64,000 nucleotides of DNA from Hyaloperonospora brassicae (taxonomy: Eukaryota; Oomycota; Peronosporomycetes; Peronosporales; Peronosporaceae), in NCBI GenBank assembly GCA_947650285.1, contig CANTFL010000272.1, forward strand, positions 372,001 to 436,000. The letters run 5' to 3'. Under the pieces are notes generated by a model. That model saw only the letters and a program-made list of their open reading frames with translations, was not told where the DNA came from and did not search any database. Below are positions 44,466 to 52,671 of this stretch, piece by piece. The position numbers and the translations under genes are program-made. Position 1 is the stretch's first letter; each line of letters begins with the position of its first letter.

Positions 44466-46982
44466 ATGGCGCCGGCATGCCCCGTGGTCCCCGTTGCCTC
44501 CACCGTGCCGGCGAACGAACATGATCGTTCGGCTGTAGTGACGTCGATCCAGATGGGGAAAGATCCTGGTAGGCTCTCCATCGCGATCCTTCCGTCGCGA
44601 TCTTCTTCGATCCCCACTCCGGACAAGACCTCCACCGGTCAAAACATCCCAACTCCAGATCCGAGCGAGCCAATCTTGCTCCCAAGTACTCGGATCGAGG
44701 CCTCGGGTTCGATCGATCAAGCCACGTTAAGCGCCGCGATCGATTCTCTTTACCTTCGCCTGGACCTTCAACAGGATGTCGTGGATCGATACCAGAGTAT
44801 GGAGGCTGCTTTGGAACAGCTGATGATCCAGAATCGTCAGTTGAGCGAGGATCTTCAGGAGCTCCGCACCTCCGCGTCCCCTTTCGTCCAGTTCGCACAA
44901 TCGAAGTACGACTGCTTGCGTGAGCGTTATGAAGACGAGGTCAAGCAGAGTGACGCTTTTCGGGAGGCGTTGGCCGACCGGGTCGACCAGACCGCTTTGA
45001 TCGAGCATCTCAAGTCTCAAATACTCCGGACCGTGCGAGCACGTCATGCCGCTCAGGAGAAAGCCGATCGTGAAGTCGCCGGGGTACGCAAGCAGATGTA
45101 CGACGCTACCGAGCGGTGGGTGGCTGAAGTCGACAAGTTGTCCAACAGCTTGAACAAGGCGAAGCGCAAGAAGTCGAAGTACAAGAAGACTGGCCTTCAA
45201 CTCCGCGAGAAACTGTGTCGTGCACTGAAGCAAGTCTCGAGGCTACAGGCCGAACTTGGCGAGGCGCAAGATTCCCTATCCGCCCGATCTGTCAAGTGCA
45301 AAAACTTGCGTCGCATCGTATCGGATCGCGACGTCACTTTGGGCCAGGTGCGGGTTCAGCTCGCGGACATGGCTTCCGAACGCGATCACGCGATAGGAGA
45401 TCACGCAACCCTTCGGAAGCGTATGGCGTCACTGGTGTCTGAGGATGCGTCAACCGCACCTACAACGGTGGGATCGTCTGCCCCCGCGCCGGCTCTCACG
45501 ATTCCTTCGCCAACGACGAACATTCCAGGATCAGATCGTAAGCGATCTCGCGATCCCTTATCATCGTCCGCCCTGCCACCTCCCAAGAAAATGACTCGAT
45601 CCGCGGCTTCCACAGCTAAGTCGTCCCCAGTTTGCAGTCCCAAGGTGGCACGATCCGTTTCTGCAAAACACAAGCCACCTACAGTTCCTGGTCCCAAGCC
45701 TTCGTCTGCTTCCCGAGACACCCGCAATCCTAAGGGTCGTCGCGGTCCCAAGACTTCGTCCGCTCCCCAAGACACCCGCGATCCTAAGGGTCGCCGCGAT
45801 CCCAAGAATCACCATGATCCGGCGAAGCCTGCAGCTTTCCTGAAACTGGGCAAGCAGAGGCGTCGCGATCCCAGCTTAAGTTCGTCTGAGGAGGAGGATA
45901 CATCTGCCGGTGAAGACGTGACTTTAGCGGCTTTATCCAGTTCGCGATCTTCTAGTCGTCGTCGAGCGACCAATCCGGTGGCAAAACCTTCGGCTGGGCC
46001 TTCTCCAGATCCGATCGTCATAGATTCGCTGAGCCCTCCGCGCGATCTTCCACCTCCGGTTGATCCTGTCCCGCCTGCCAAGACCAAGACCTCTTGTGTG
46101 GACCTTTTCGGAGAGGCTTCCAGCGATTCGGAGGGTGCTATCAGCCTTTCTCACTCGCCTCGTGCTCCCGTCAACTCGATGTTGTCTCTGGCGGATTATG
46201 ACAGCTTGCCTCCCACCAAGATTTCTCGCGACCAGTGGATCCCCGGATATCTCGATCGTGTACCGCGATCGTCCGTTCAGGTTTCTCCCTGGTCGGCACG
46301 CAGGGTCAGCTGGACGAGCGTCGCGACAATGGATATTGACTTCCTGTACCACCATCTATCTCTCCCCAGAGGCTATATTTTCCCGACGGTAACGGTGTCC
46401 AAGTGTCCTCCTCCAACATCTGAGTGGACACCCCGGCTGGTATGTTTGGCCCAGGTCGCGGCCTTATTCGCCCAAGCGCCTTGGGAGATGGCTACACGTC
46501 GGATTGCGCCGATCTCCTTCCCTCGTACCGGCTGGTACGACCAACTCGCCTCGCTATACTTGGAGTTCGAGGATCGAAACCGGCAGGCTTTGTGGGAGTC
46601 GACGCACGCGATCTTCCTGTCCAGCGAACAGCGAGCCCGCGATCCTGAGTTGGACCAGTTTTGGAAACAACGGAAGCAGCGTCGATCGCGAGCTGGACCT
46701 CGGTGGGAGGCGATCCTTCGATTCATCCTACAAGGCATGATCGCAGGTCATTGTGATCTGAACATCCTGTTGGATCCCTTCTTTCTGCACTTCCCGTCGT
46801 TCAAGGAGGTTTTCCCCTGGTATCCTGGCTTAGGATGTGACTCCAAGGGCATCCCTAATTTGATCTCCGCTCTCCCGTTGTTAGATGCCGCTGAACCTTG
46901 GCGTTCTCAGTATCATTCTTCTATTGCCGCTCATCCCGGATCGTCGATCGTACGATTGCCAGGTAAGTTCTTTCCTGCCTGA
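44466..46982 (+). CDS. Antisense ORF of element A, 838 residues, unknown function
   Basis: It lies between the 3' LTR and the end of pol, on the opposite strand, with no overlap with pol (which ends at 47202). The first in-frame ATG is 44466, 248 bp from the LTR; the frame itself is open from 44376. Residues about 90-330 form a long charged coiled coil (LEQLMIQNRQLSEDLQELR, KAKRKKSKYKKTGLQLREKL). A Ser/Pro/Lys-rich basic region follows with a tandem DTRNPKGRRGPK / DTRDPKGRRDPK motif, then an acidic SSEEEDTSAGED patch, and a globular C-terminal third rich in Trp/Phe (WYDQLASLYLEFEDRN, FFLHFPSFKEVFPWYPG). No recognised family. A coiled coil plus globular domain suggests a structural or nucleic-acid-associated role, but that is inference. 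CAG/GTAAGT near the stop could be a splice donor. E lacks this region. Confidence 0.75.
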   Translation: MAPACPVVPVASTVPANEHDRSAVVTSIQMGKDPGRLSIAILPSRSSSIPTPDKTSTGQNIPTPDPSEPILLPSTRIEASGSIDQATLSAAIDSLYLRLDLQQDVVDRYQSMEAALEQLMIQNRQLSEDLQELRTSASPFVQFAQSKYDCLRERYEDEVKQSDAFREALADRVDQTALIEHLKSQILRTVRARHAAQEKADREVAGVRKQMYDATERWVAEVDKLSNSLNKAKRKKSKYKKTGLQLREKLCRALKQVSRLQAELGEAQDSLSARSVKCKNLRRIVSDRDVTLGQVRVQLADMASERDHAIGDHATLRKRMASLVSEDASTAPTTVGSSAPAPALTIPSPTTNIPGSDRKRSRDPLSSSALPPPKKMTRSAASTAKSSPVCSPKVARSVSAKHKPPTVPGPKPSSASRDTRNPKGRRGPKTSSAPQDTRDPKGRRDPKNHHDPAKPAAFLKLGKQRRRDPSLSSSEEEDTSAGEDVTLAALSSSRSSSRRRATNPVAKPSAGPSPDPIVIDSLSPPRDLPPPVDPVPPAKTKTSCVDLFGEASSDSEGAISLSHSPRAPVNSMLSLADYDSLPPTKISRDQWIPGYLDRVPRSSVQVSPWSARRVSWTSVATMDIDFLYHHLSLPRGYIFPTVTVSKCPPPTSEWTPRLVCLAQVAALFAQAPWEMATRRIAPISFPRTGWYDQLASLYLEFEDRNRQALWESTHAIFLSSEQRARDPELDQFWKQRKQRRSRAGPRWEAILRFILQGMIAGHCDLNILLDPFFLHFPSFKEVFPWYPGLGCDSKGIPNLISALPLLDAAEPWRSQYHSSIAAHPGSSIVRLPGKFFPA

Positions 46983-47201
46983 TCGCTCGGATTTGATTCA
47001 TATAATTCCATAATTCAATATAATCTCTCTTGATCCTTCATCTTGTTCTTCATCTTGAGATCAACTTCTTTTCTTTGCTTTCCAACCGCGATCGGATCCT
47101 TCCGATCCGCTATCACCACTCAAATTACATATAACCCCAATCCATCATCTCACACCACCTCCCTTTAGCATACGCTAACCACTCATCGCTTCGATCACCC
47201 G
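46983..47201. other. Element A spacer between pol and the antisense ORF
   Basis: Pyrimidine- and AT-rich on the plus strand. Both convergent frames end at its borders. Nothing coding seen. Confidence 0.5.
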
Positions 47202-47822
47202 TTAATCTTCGGTTTCCTCCTCATGTGACTGCATAACTTCAAACCGGTTTTGACTCACACGATTGCGCTCGAAATCTTGCAACAACGCGCCACAGTTCAG
47301 GTCCGCTTCGTCTATCCAGGTCGGATCGTCGTGTTTCTTCCATTGAACCAGAAACTGTCGATGCACTCGGCCATACCGAGTTTTACGTCCTGATCGTACA
47401 TCCAAGATTTTCTCCACTTCGTATTCGTCGGCAGCCAACTCGCCTTCCCAACTATCTTCCGGCAACAACGACTCGTCGAAATCCACACGATCTCCACAGT
47501 CAGTTACCAGCACACTGCTTGGGCGATCCGGGAACTGTAACACTGGCTTTAACTTGGAGACGTGCACTATCGGGAACAATCGGTATAAAGTTCCTGAGAT
47601 CTCCACTCGAACCGCATGTTCCCCACATAACTCCGCCACTCGAAATGGCCCATGCCACAAATGTGCTAACTTTCGGGCATAGCCGTCTTTTACTCGATCC
47701 AAGTAGAGCCAAACTTGCGATGGGCACTTAATATCACACACTTCATCATTACCATTGTGTCGATCTGCTCGATCTTGGATCGCGATCCTGAGACGTTCGT
47801 TAACCACTTCTCTTGCCTTCTA
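47202..47822 (-). CDS. pol: Element A integrase C-terminus and chromodomain
   Basis: In the same frame as the preceding pol ORF but separated by one TAG (47822-47820). It encodes the integrase C-terminal barrel (GYARKLAHLWHGPFRV, FPIVHVSKLKP) and a chromodomain near 47260-47440 (YEVEKILDVRSG, QFLVQWKK, DPTWIDEADL). Chromodomains direct integration to particular chromatin. The stop before it may be a mutation or a readthrough point. Confidence 0.82.
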
Positions 47823-50258
47823 ATATTGACGCTGGATGTTATATCGCCACCTTCTAGGATCAGCATCGCGTGTTTTAGTGCTCCCCAACGGTAGTGTTGC
47901 TTCCAGTGTCGATCTTGGATCCCAACCATGGATCAAATAGAACGGAGTATCTCCACGGATCCGATCGTGTGCCGTATTCATGGCAAATGTCAATCTTTCT
48001 GCGTATTCATCCCAGTCTTTCTGCTCTACGTCCGTGACGTACATCTTAATCGACCGAGTCAACGTCTGCACCATACGCTCCGCCGTTCCGTTCGCTTGCG
48101 GTCGGTACGCCATGGTCGCACGTTGCTTCTGCCCTGCGATCCGATTAAATGCCCTAAAAAAGTCGGACATAAATCCAGGCTCCCTGTCGTGACTTATAGC
48201 TTCACTGGCTCCAAATCTTCGAAACACACATTCTTCGTATCCTTCAGCGATCACTTGCGCGGTCCTCGACGAACTTACTCTCGCGATCACATACCCTGAG
48301 AATAGATCTACCCACAGCAGCAATTCTGTGTTTCCTTTAAATGGCCGCGGCAATGATGGGATATGATCCATCGCGATCACTTGAAATGGGTACGTAGCTT
48401 GTATGTTTCCCGGAGATCTGCCGCGGATCGCGGGTAGACCCTTCCCGGTTGTACATTCCACGCACTTGCCAACATAACGTTGCACGCTCCGATACAATTC
48501 TCTCCAGTGAAAGTTGGATCTGATCCGCTGATAAGTCCTCCCGATCCCTTGGTGACCACCCTCTAAGCTCGTGTGGTAATGGTGCATAAAGTTTTCCTGC
48601 AACAATTCCGGTACAACCAGACGGATTACCTCCATACGATCGTCCGATTCTTTAGCGGATCGGGGGCTGAAGAACAGCAATCCGTTTTCGTCCACTTCGT
48701 AGTCTGGAGCGATCCAAGCGCATAATTTTGCATCCTCTGCGTTTAGATGGGTCAGATCGCCCACAATATATTCCTTCAGGTTGGCGATCCAGCTCTCTTC
48801 TTCTTGCGCTTGTTTTATCCGCTCGATCCGCATCCGCTGTACTATTTCTTCTTGTAAAACTTCGGGTTGTTGACGTCTTCGCCGCGCGGATCGTGTAATC
48901 GCCATCATTTTCACCACGCAATCCGTCCTTTCTGGCAGAAGCAACTCGTGCAACCGGTTGAGTGATATCAGCTCTTGCAATTCTTGATTTAAGTTCACAA
49001 TGACACCTTTCTCTTGCTGCAAAGCTGCACTAGCTAGTCGATCCGCGCTTTGGTTCCACTCCCTCTTCATATGTAGGAACTCGTGTTTTGGCCAAGATCG
49101 AAGTTTTTGCATTGCTTTATGACGCAGTAACTGTAGCCCGGGCGCTTTGCAATCCATCTCTCCCCGCATTTGCCTGATCACTAGGTTCGAGTCACCACAT
49201 ATAATGACTCGTCCCCTAGTTTGGTTGTCCAGCAGATCGAGACCCAACAACAGGCCACGATATTCCGCCGCATTCACCGTCTGATCTGCCGCGTATTCCG
49301 AAGCGGCCGAGGTGATGGTCCATTCGGGTAGCTTCCACACGATCGCACTATATGCCCCACTCTTCCGTTTAGTCCGTGCCGATCCGTCGAAACTGACCAC
49401 CAACAGGCATTCATCCGTACCTACCGTGGGAGGTAGCATAGTTACCAATTGTTTGGGTTTCTTCTGTGGAGCGATCGCAATCAACACATCATCGACCTCA
49501 TCCCGCGGAGTTATGCTAGCTGCGAGAGCGCCTAGTATTTCATCTTCTCCTTTAGTACATCTCTTGACCTCCAGTGTCCAGTTCGATAGCAACGCAGCCC
49601 TTCTTCCCAGTCTCCCATTGAGGCCAGACGATTGGACTAGCCAAGCTAATGTCGAATATCCAGTGAGCACTCCGATCTCTCGGGATACTAGCATGGTGTA
49701 GCATACTTCCAAGATTCGAAGTAGGGCCAAAACTTCTTTCTCCACCATACCATAGTTAACTTCGTTAGGTTTCATTGTGAGACTCGTGAATGTCACTGGC
49801 CAGTATACGCCGTCATATTCTTGTAACAGAGATGCCGATACCGCCCACTTACTAGCATACACCACGATCACTGGCAGTCGATCTGAATCGAAATGTTTGA
49901 GGATCGGGGTTGTAGCGATCTTGGCCTTCAGCAAAGCGAATGAAATGGCGGCCCTTTCCCACCGAGATCGCTCATTTTGATCATGCTCATCCCTTTGTAA
50001 TGCGTTATCGCAACTTCCCGACGTCTCACCACGATCTCCCATACGGCTCATCTCGAAAAAATCCGCCTTTCGTAACTCGTACAACACCGATGCATATACT
50101 GCAAAATCTTCTATAAAGCGACTGTAATAGTTCAAGCTACCCAGGAACGATTGCATGGATCGCAAAGTTGTGGGAAAAGGAATATTCACCAGCGATCCTA
50201 GGTCTTTAGGATTGGCTTCCAGCCCAGCCAAAGATACCTGATGGCCTAAGTAATCCAC
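47820..50258 (-). CDS. pol: Element A pol: gypsy RNase H (degenerate), archaeal-like RNase H, integrase
   Basis: 812 codons. Residues 1-60 are the RT end (YLGHQVSLAGLEANPK). The gypsy RNase H (about 128-235) has YASKW and LTGYS where catalytic DAS and TDH are expected, so two catalytic Asp are lost. A second RNase H at about 285-418 (DNA 49005-49406) has the complete set D291, E332, D356, D406. Integrase: HH..CC zinc region 556-602, core D631, D691, E727. The frame is +1 to the preceding RT ORF, through an extra base compared with element E near 50262-50275. Confidence 0.88.
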   Translation of the reverse strand: MDYLGHQVSLAGLEANPKDLGSLVNIPFPTTLRSMQSFLGSLNYYSRFIEDFAVYASVLYELRKADFFEMSRMGDRGETSGSCDNALQRDEHDQNERSRWERAAISFALLKAKIATTPILKHFDSDRLPVIVVYASKWAVSASLLQEYDGVYWPVTFTSLTMKPNEVNYGMVEKEVLALLRILEVCYTMLVSREIGVLTGYSTLAWLVQSSGLNGRLGRRAALLSNWTLEVKRCTKGEDEILGALAASITPRDEVDDVLIAIAPQKKPKQLVTMLPPTVGTDECLLVVSFDGSARTKRKSGAYSAIVWKLPEWTITSAASEYAADQTVNAAEYRGLLLGLDLLDNQTRGRVIICGDSNLVIRQMRGEMDCKAPGLQLLRHKAMQKLRSWPKHEFLHMKREWNQSADRLASAALQQEKGVIVNLNQELQELISLNRLHELLLPERTDCVVKMMAITRSARRRRQQPEVLQEEIVQRMRIERIKQAQEEESWIANLKEYIVGDLTHLNAEDAKLCAWIAPDYEVDENGLLFFSPRSAKESDDRMEVIRLVVPELLQENFMHHYHTSLEGGHQGIGRTYQRIRSNFHWRELYRSVQRYVGKCVECTTGKGLPAIRGRSPGNIQATYPFQVIAMDHIPSLPRPFKGNTELLLWVDLFSGYVIARVSSSRTAQVIAEGYEECVFRRFGASEAISHDREPGFMSDFFRAFNRIAGQKQRATMAYRPQANGTAERMVQTLTRSIKMYVTDVEQKDWDEYAERLTFAMNTAHDRIRGDTPFYLIHGWDPRSTLEATLPLGSTKTRDADPRRWRYNIQRQY

Positions 50259-50259
50259 C

Positions 50260-52062
50260 TTACGCTGTCCCGTAAAAACTCTTGGTCAGACTGATCGACA
50301 AATTCCATCGATCGCATGCTGTCAATAATCTTTCGACCTTGTCGTACAGAGATGTCCATGACGTAGCCGGGATCAATATATCGTCAATGTAAGACCGTCT
50401 GCCCAGCACTGACGGCGCTTGATCCGTTTCCGGCTCTCCTTCAGTAAACACATCCGTTAACTTAGGCTGATCTGTTACATTCACATCCTTATCCGCGCCG
50501 ATCTTGAGATACCCATATAGAGCATTATCAATCAAGCGCTGATAAATCTGTGGAGCGTTCTTCAGTCCAAAAGGCATCCGCAACCATTTAAACAGGCCCG
50601 ACGGCGTGATGAAGGCAGAGATCGATCTTGCTCGTTCGGTCATCTCTACAACCCAAAATCCACTAGCCATGTCCAGCGAACAGTACCACATCGCTTTGTC
50701 CATATCTTGCAACAATTCACTAATAAGTGGCATAGGGTACACCATCAGCTGTGTTAGCTGATTAACTCGTCGATAATCGATACAGAGTCGGATATCTTCT
50801 CCATTTTTCTTGATTATCACAACTATTGGCGATGCCCATGGCGATGTCGAAGGTCGGATAATCTTGGCTGACAACAAACCTTTTATCAGATCGACCAACT
50901 TCTCACGAAACTTTGGCGCGACAGGTCGCACACGCTGAGCGATCGGCTTCGCTTCTCCCACATCAATGTCACACACGGCGCCGCGTGCTGCAGGGGGTAA
51001 TGCGTTTCCTTTTCCGATTAACAGGTGACGACTCTTCCATATCAGTTGTCGCAAATCCTCTTGATCCTCAGTCAAGGGCATTCCAGGATAGCCAACTTGG
51101 ACATCGTCTATTGTTATCTCGGTTGTAGATACGGTTATCTCTGGCAGCAAGGCCATGTGTTGTTCCACATCTTCCGCGAACAGTTCACCTCCCTCGTTGT
51201 AGTATGTCGATTCATCTGGTACATCCCTCTCCATTACTTCGTCTTCGATCGTAACAACTTCCACGTCGTCGTCCAGTCGTGTAGCATGGCTATGTACCTC
51301 CCGATCTTCTGCCTCGATCCCGTCTGGGTGACAGTTGGACTGTCCTTGTAACGGATCAGTTGTCTCCTGGTGGTCTTTCGCTATCATAGTCTCCTTTGCG
51401 ACCATGTCCTCTTCACCCGACGGTTCTGGCGTCTTCCGCAATACGTTGACTGCACATGATCCCATCATCGATCCATCATCCTTGTCTTCATCAATCTTTC
51501 CACTCGTATATTCGTCATGCAACTCCTCATTAGAGTCACCATTAGCGTCAGATGGTGAGGTGATCTCTACCGAATCCTTGATGTCGTCTGATCTCCATTT
51601 TGAGCGCGACAAAATTCGGGTAGGTTTCTCATACGTAAGATGATCCACTAACGGGCCCGTGTAAGCTTCGGCTTCTTCTTCTTCTCGATATGTAGTGGCC
51701 TCAAAAGCCAATGTCTGCCATTCCATGTATCGCCGCGATCCTACAGATACATATCCTTTAGATCGCGGGATCATGCCTTCTGTCATCCACAGCGCCAAAG
51801 GGGCTCCGCTGTTTAAGATCAGGTCGCGATCGCTTACATTTGTAAGCTGCAGGAACTTAATCCTTCCGGGACCATTCGTCACGGTAGGAATCCACGCTAC
51901 ATCTCGTCGCACCCAAAGCTTCGATTTAGGAGGGCTGACACCGATCCTTACTTCCGCTGATCTGCCGGCCGCAATGGCTACATGTTGATCGTTTAGGGTT
52001 GACCGCCGATATATTCGATTGGTACGGTGGTCTTCGTCCAGCCAGACAGATTTGGACTTCAT
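50260..52062 (-). CDS. pol: Element A protease-RT linker and reverse transcriptase
   Basis: 600 codons. The first half is an acidic, low-complexity linker. RT starts near IVVIIKKNGEDIRLCIDYRRVN and contains SLDMASGFW, FGLKNAPQIYQ and the catalytic YIDD (in SYIDDILIPA, near 50380). An insertion (about 35 residues, KIGADKDVNVTDQ...) sits just before the YIDD, also in E. The ORF ends at a stop created by a 1-nt insertion; the +1 frame continues into the RNase H ORF. Confidence 0.88.
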   Translation of the reverse strand: MKSKSVWLDEDHRTNRIYRRSTLNDQHVAIAAGRSAEVRIGVSPPKSKLWVRRDVAWIPTVTNGPGRIKFLQLTNVSDRDLILNSGAPLALWMTEGMIPRSKGYVSVGSRRYMEWQTLAFEATTYREEEEAEAYTGPLVDHLTYEKPTRILSRSKWRSDDIKDSVEITSPSDANGDSNEELHDEYTSGKIDEDKDDGSMMGSCAVNVLRKTPEPSGEEDMVAKETMIAKDHQETTDPLQGQSNCHPDGIEAEDREVHSHATRLDDDVEVVTIEDEVMERDVPDESTYYNEGGELFAEDVEQHMALLPEITVSTTEITIDDVQVGYPGMPLTEDQEDLRQLIWKSRHLLIGKGNALPPAARGAVCDIDVGEAKPIAQRVRPVAPKFREKLVDLIKGLLSAKIIRPSTSPWASPIVVIIKKNGEDIRLCIDYRRVNQLTQLMVYPMPLISELLQDMDKAMWYCSLDMASGFWVVEMTERARSISAFITPSGLFKWLRMPFGLKNAPQIYQRLIDNALYGYLKIGADKDVNVTDQPKLTDVFTEGEPETDQAPSVLGRRSYIDDILIPATSWTSLYDKVERLLTACDRWNLSISLTKSFYGTA

Positions 52063-52126
52063 CGGGCAGGCAAAGGGTCCCGTCGGCCAAATCCAAACGG
52101 ATACCTGCAGGAACCATGAAGTCCAT

Positions 52127-52661
52127 GCCTAGTATAGCTTCTTGACCGACTTAATCCCCAACCCAGACATCAAAATAATACACTAGTGATCCGTTCAGTG
52201 TGATCTTGATCTTGGTCCGTCCTACGTCATGTAGGTACTTTCTCCGATCCCAATACATTCTTGTGTTTGGTTCTCGTCTATCACACACCCTACCTTACGA
52301 GCAAAGGTAGTGTCGATGATCGAGACTTCTGCACCAGAGTCAAACAGAAAAGTGGCCTTCTCATTGTTGATCTTGCCCACTGCTTTCGCCTGTTCAAACC
52401 ATTTTCCCGGAGTATGATACTTCCAGTATCCCCTCGACTCACCAGGGGTAAGATCGAGCTCCATCTCCACCGGGGATCGGGCATAATTGTCCACTCGCTT
52501 CACAATTGATATCGAAGAGGTTCGTTCTGAACAATTGCGTGTATTAAAGATCGGATCGCGCCGATCCTTAACTCCTTGGTCATCCGACTTCTTTTCAACA
52601 AATGCGTATATGCATAGCCCAGAACGCTCGGCTCGTGCCAGATTCCAACCTGGCGAGCGTC
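52127..52661 (-). pseudogene. Element A protease region, -1 frame after gag, broken
   Basis: The -1 frame is open from the gag stop through LVR..VDNYARSPVEMELDL to the protease active site LFDSGAEVSIIDTTF (near 52350). Then a 1-nt deletion relative to E gives a stop after GESTYMT. The shifted frame continues TKIKITLNGSLVYYFDVWVGD, a TAA (shared with E), and VGQEAILGMDFMVPAG. Confidence 0.8.
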
Positions 52662-52671
52662 CTAGTTTAAC
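52631..52671 (-). promoter_or_regulatory. Candidate -1 programmed frameshift signal, element A gag-protease
   Basis: GTTAAAC (52671-52665) directly precedes the gag TAG as G TTA AAC. Six nt later a stem-loop follows: GCTCG-CCAG (52658-52650) pairs with CTGG-(CA)-CGAGC (52641-52631) around an 8-nt loop. The -1 frame is open into the protease. Confidence 0.65.

Noticed and set aside
44341..45233. Minus-strand ORFs of 168-185 codons opposite A's antisense ORF
   Set aside because: They mirror the long plus-strand frame and do not extend the pol frame; no protein-like motif.
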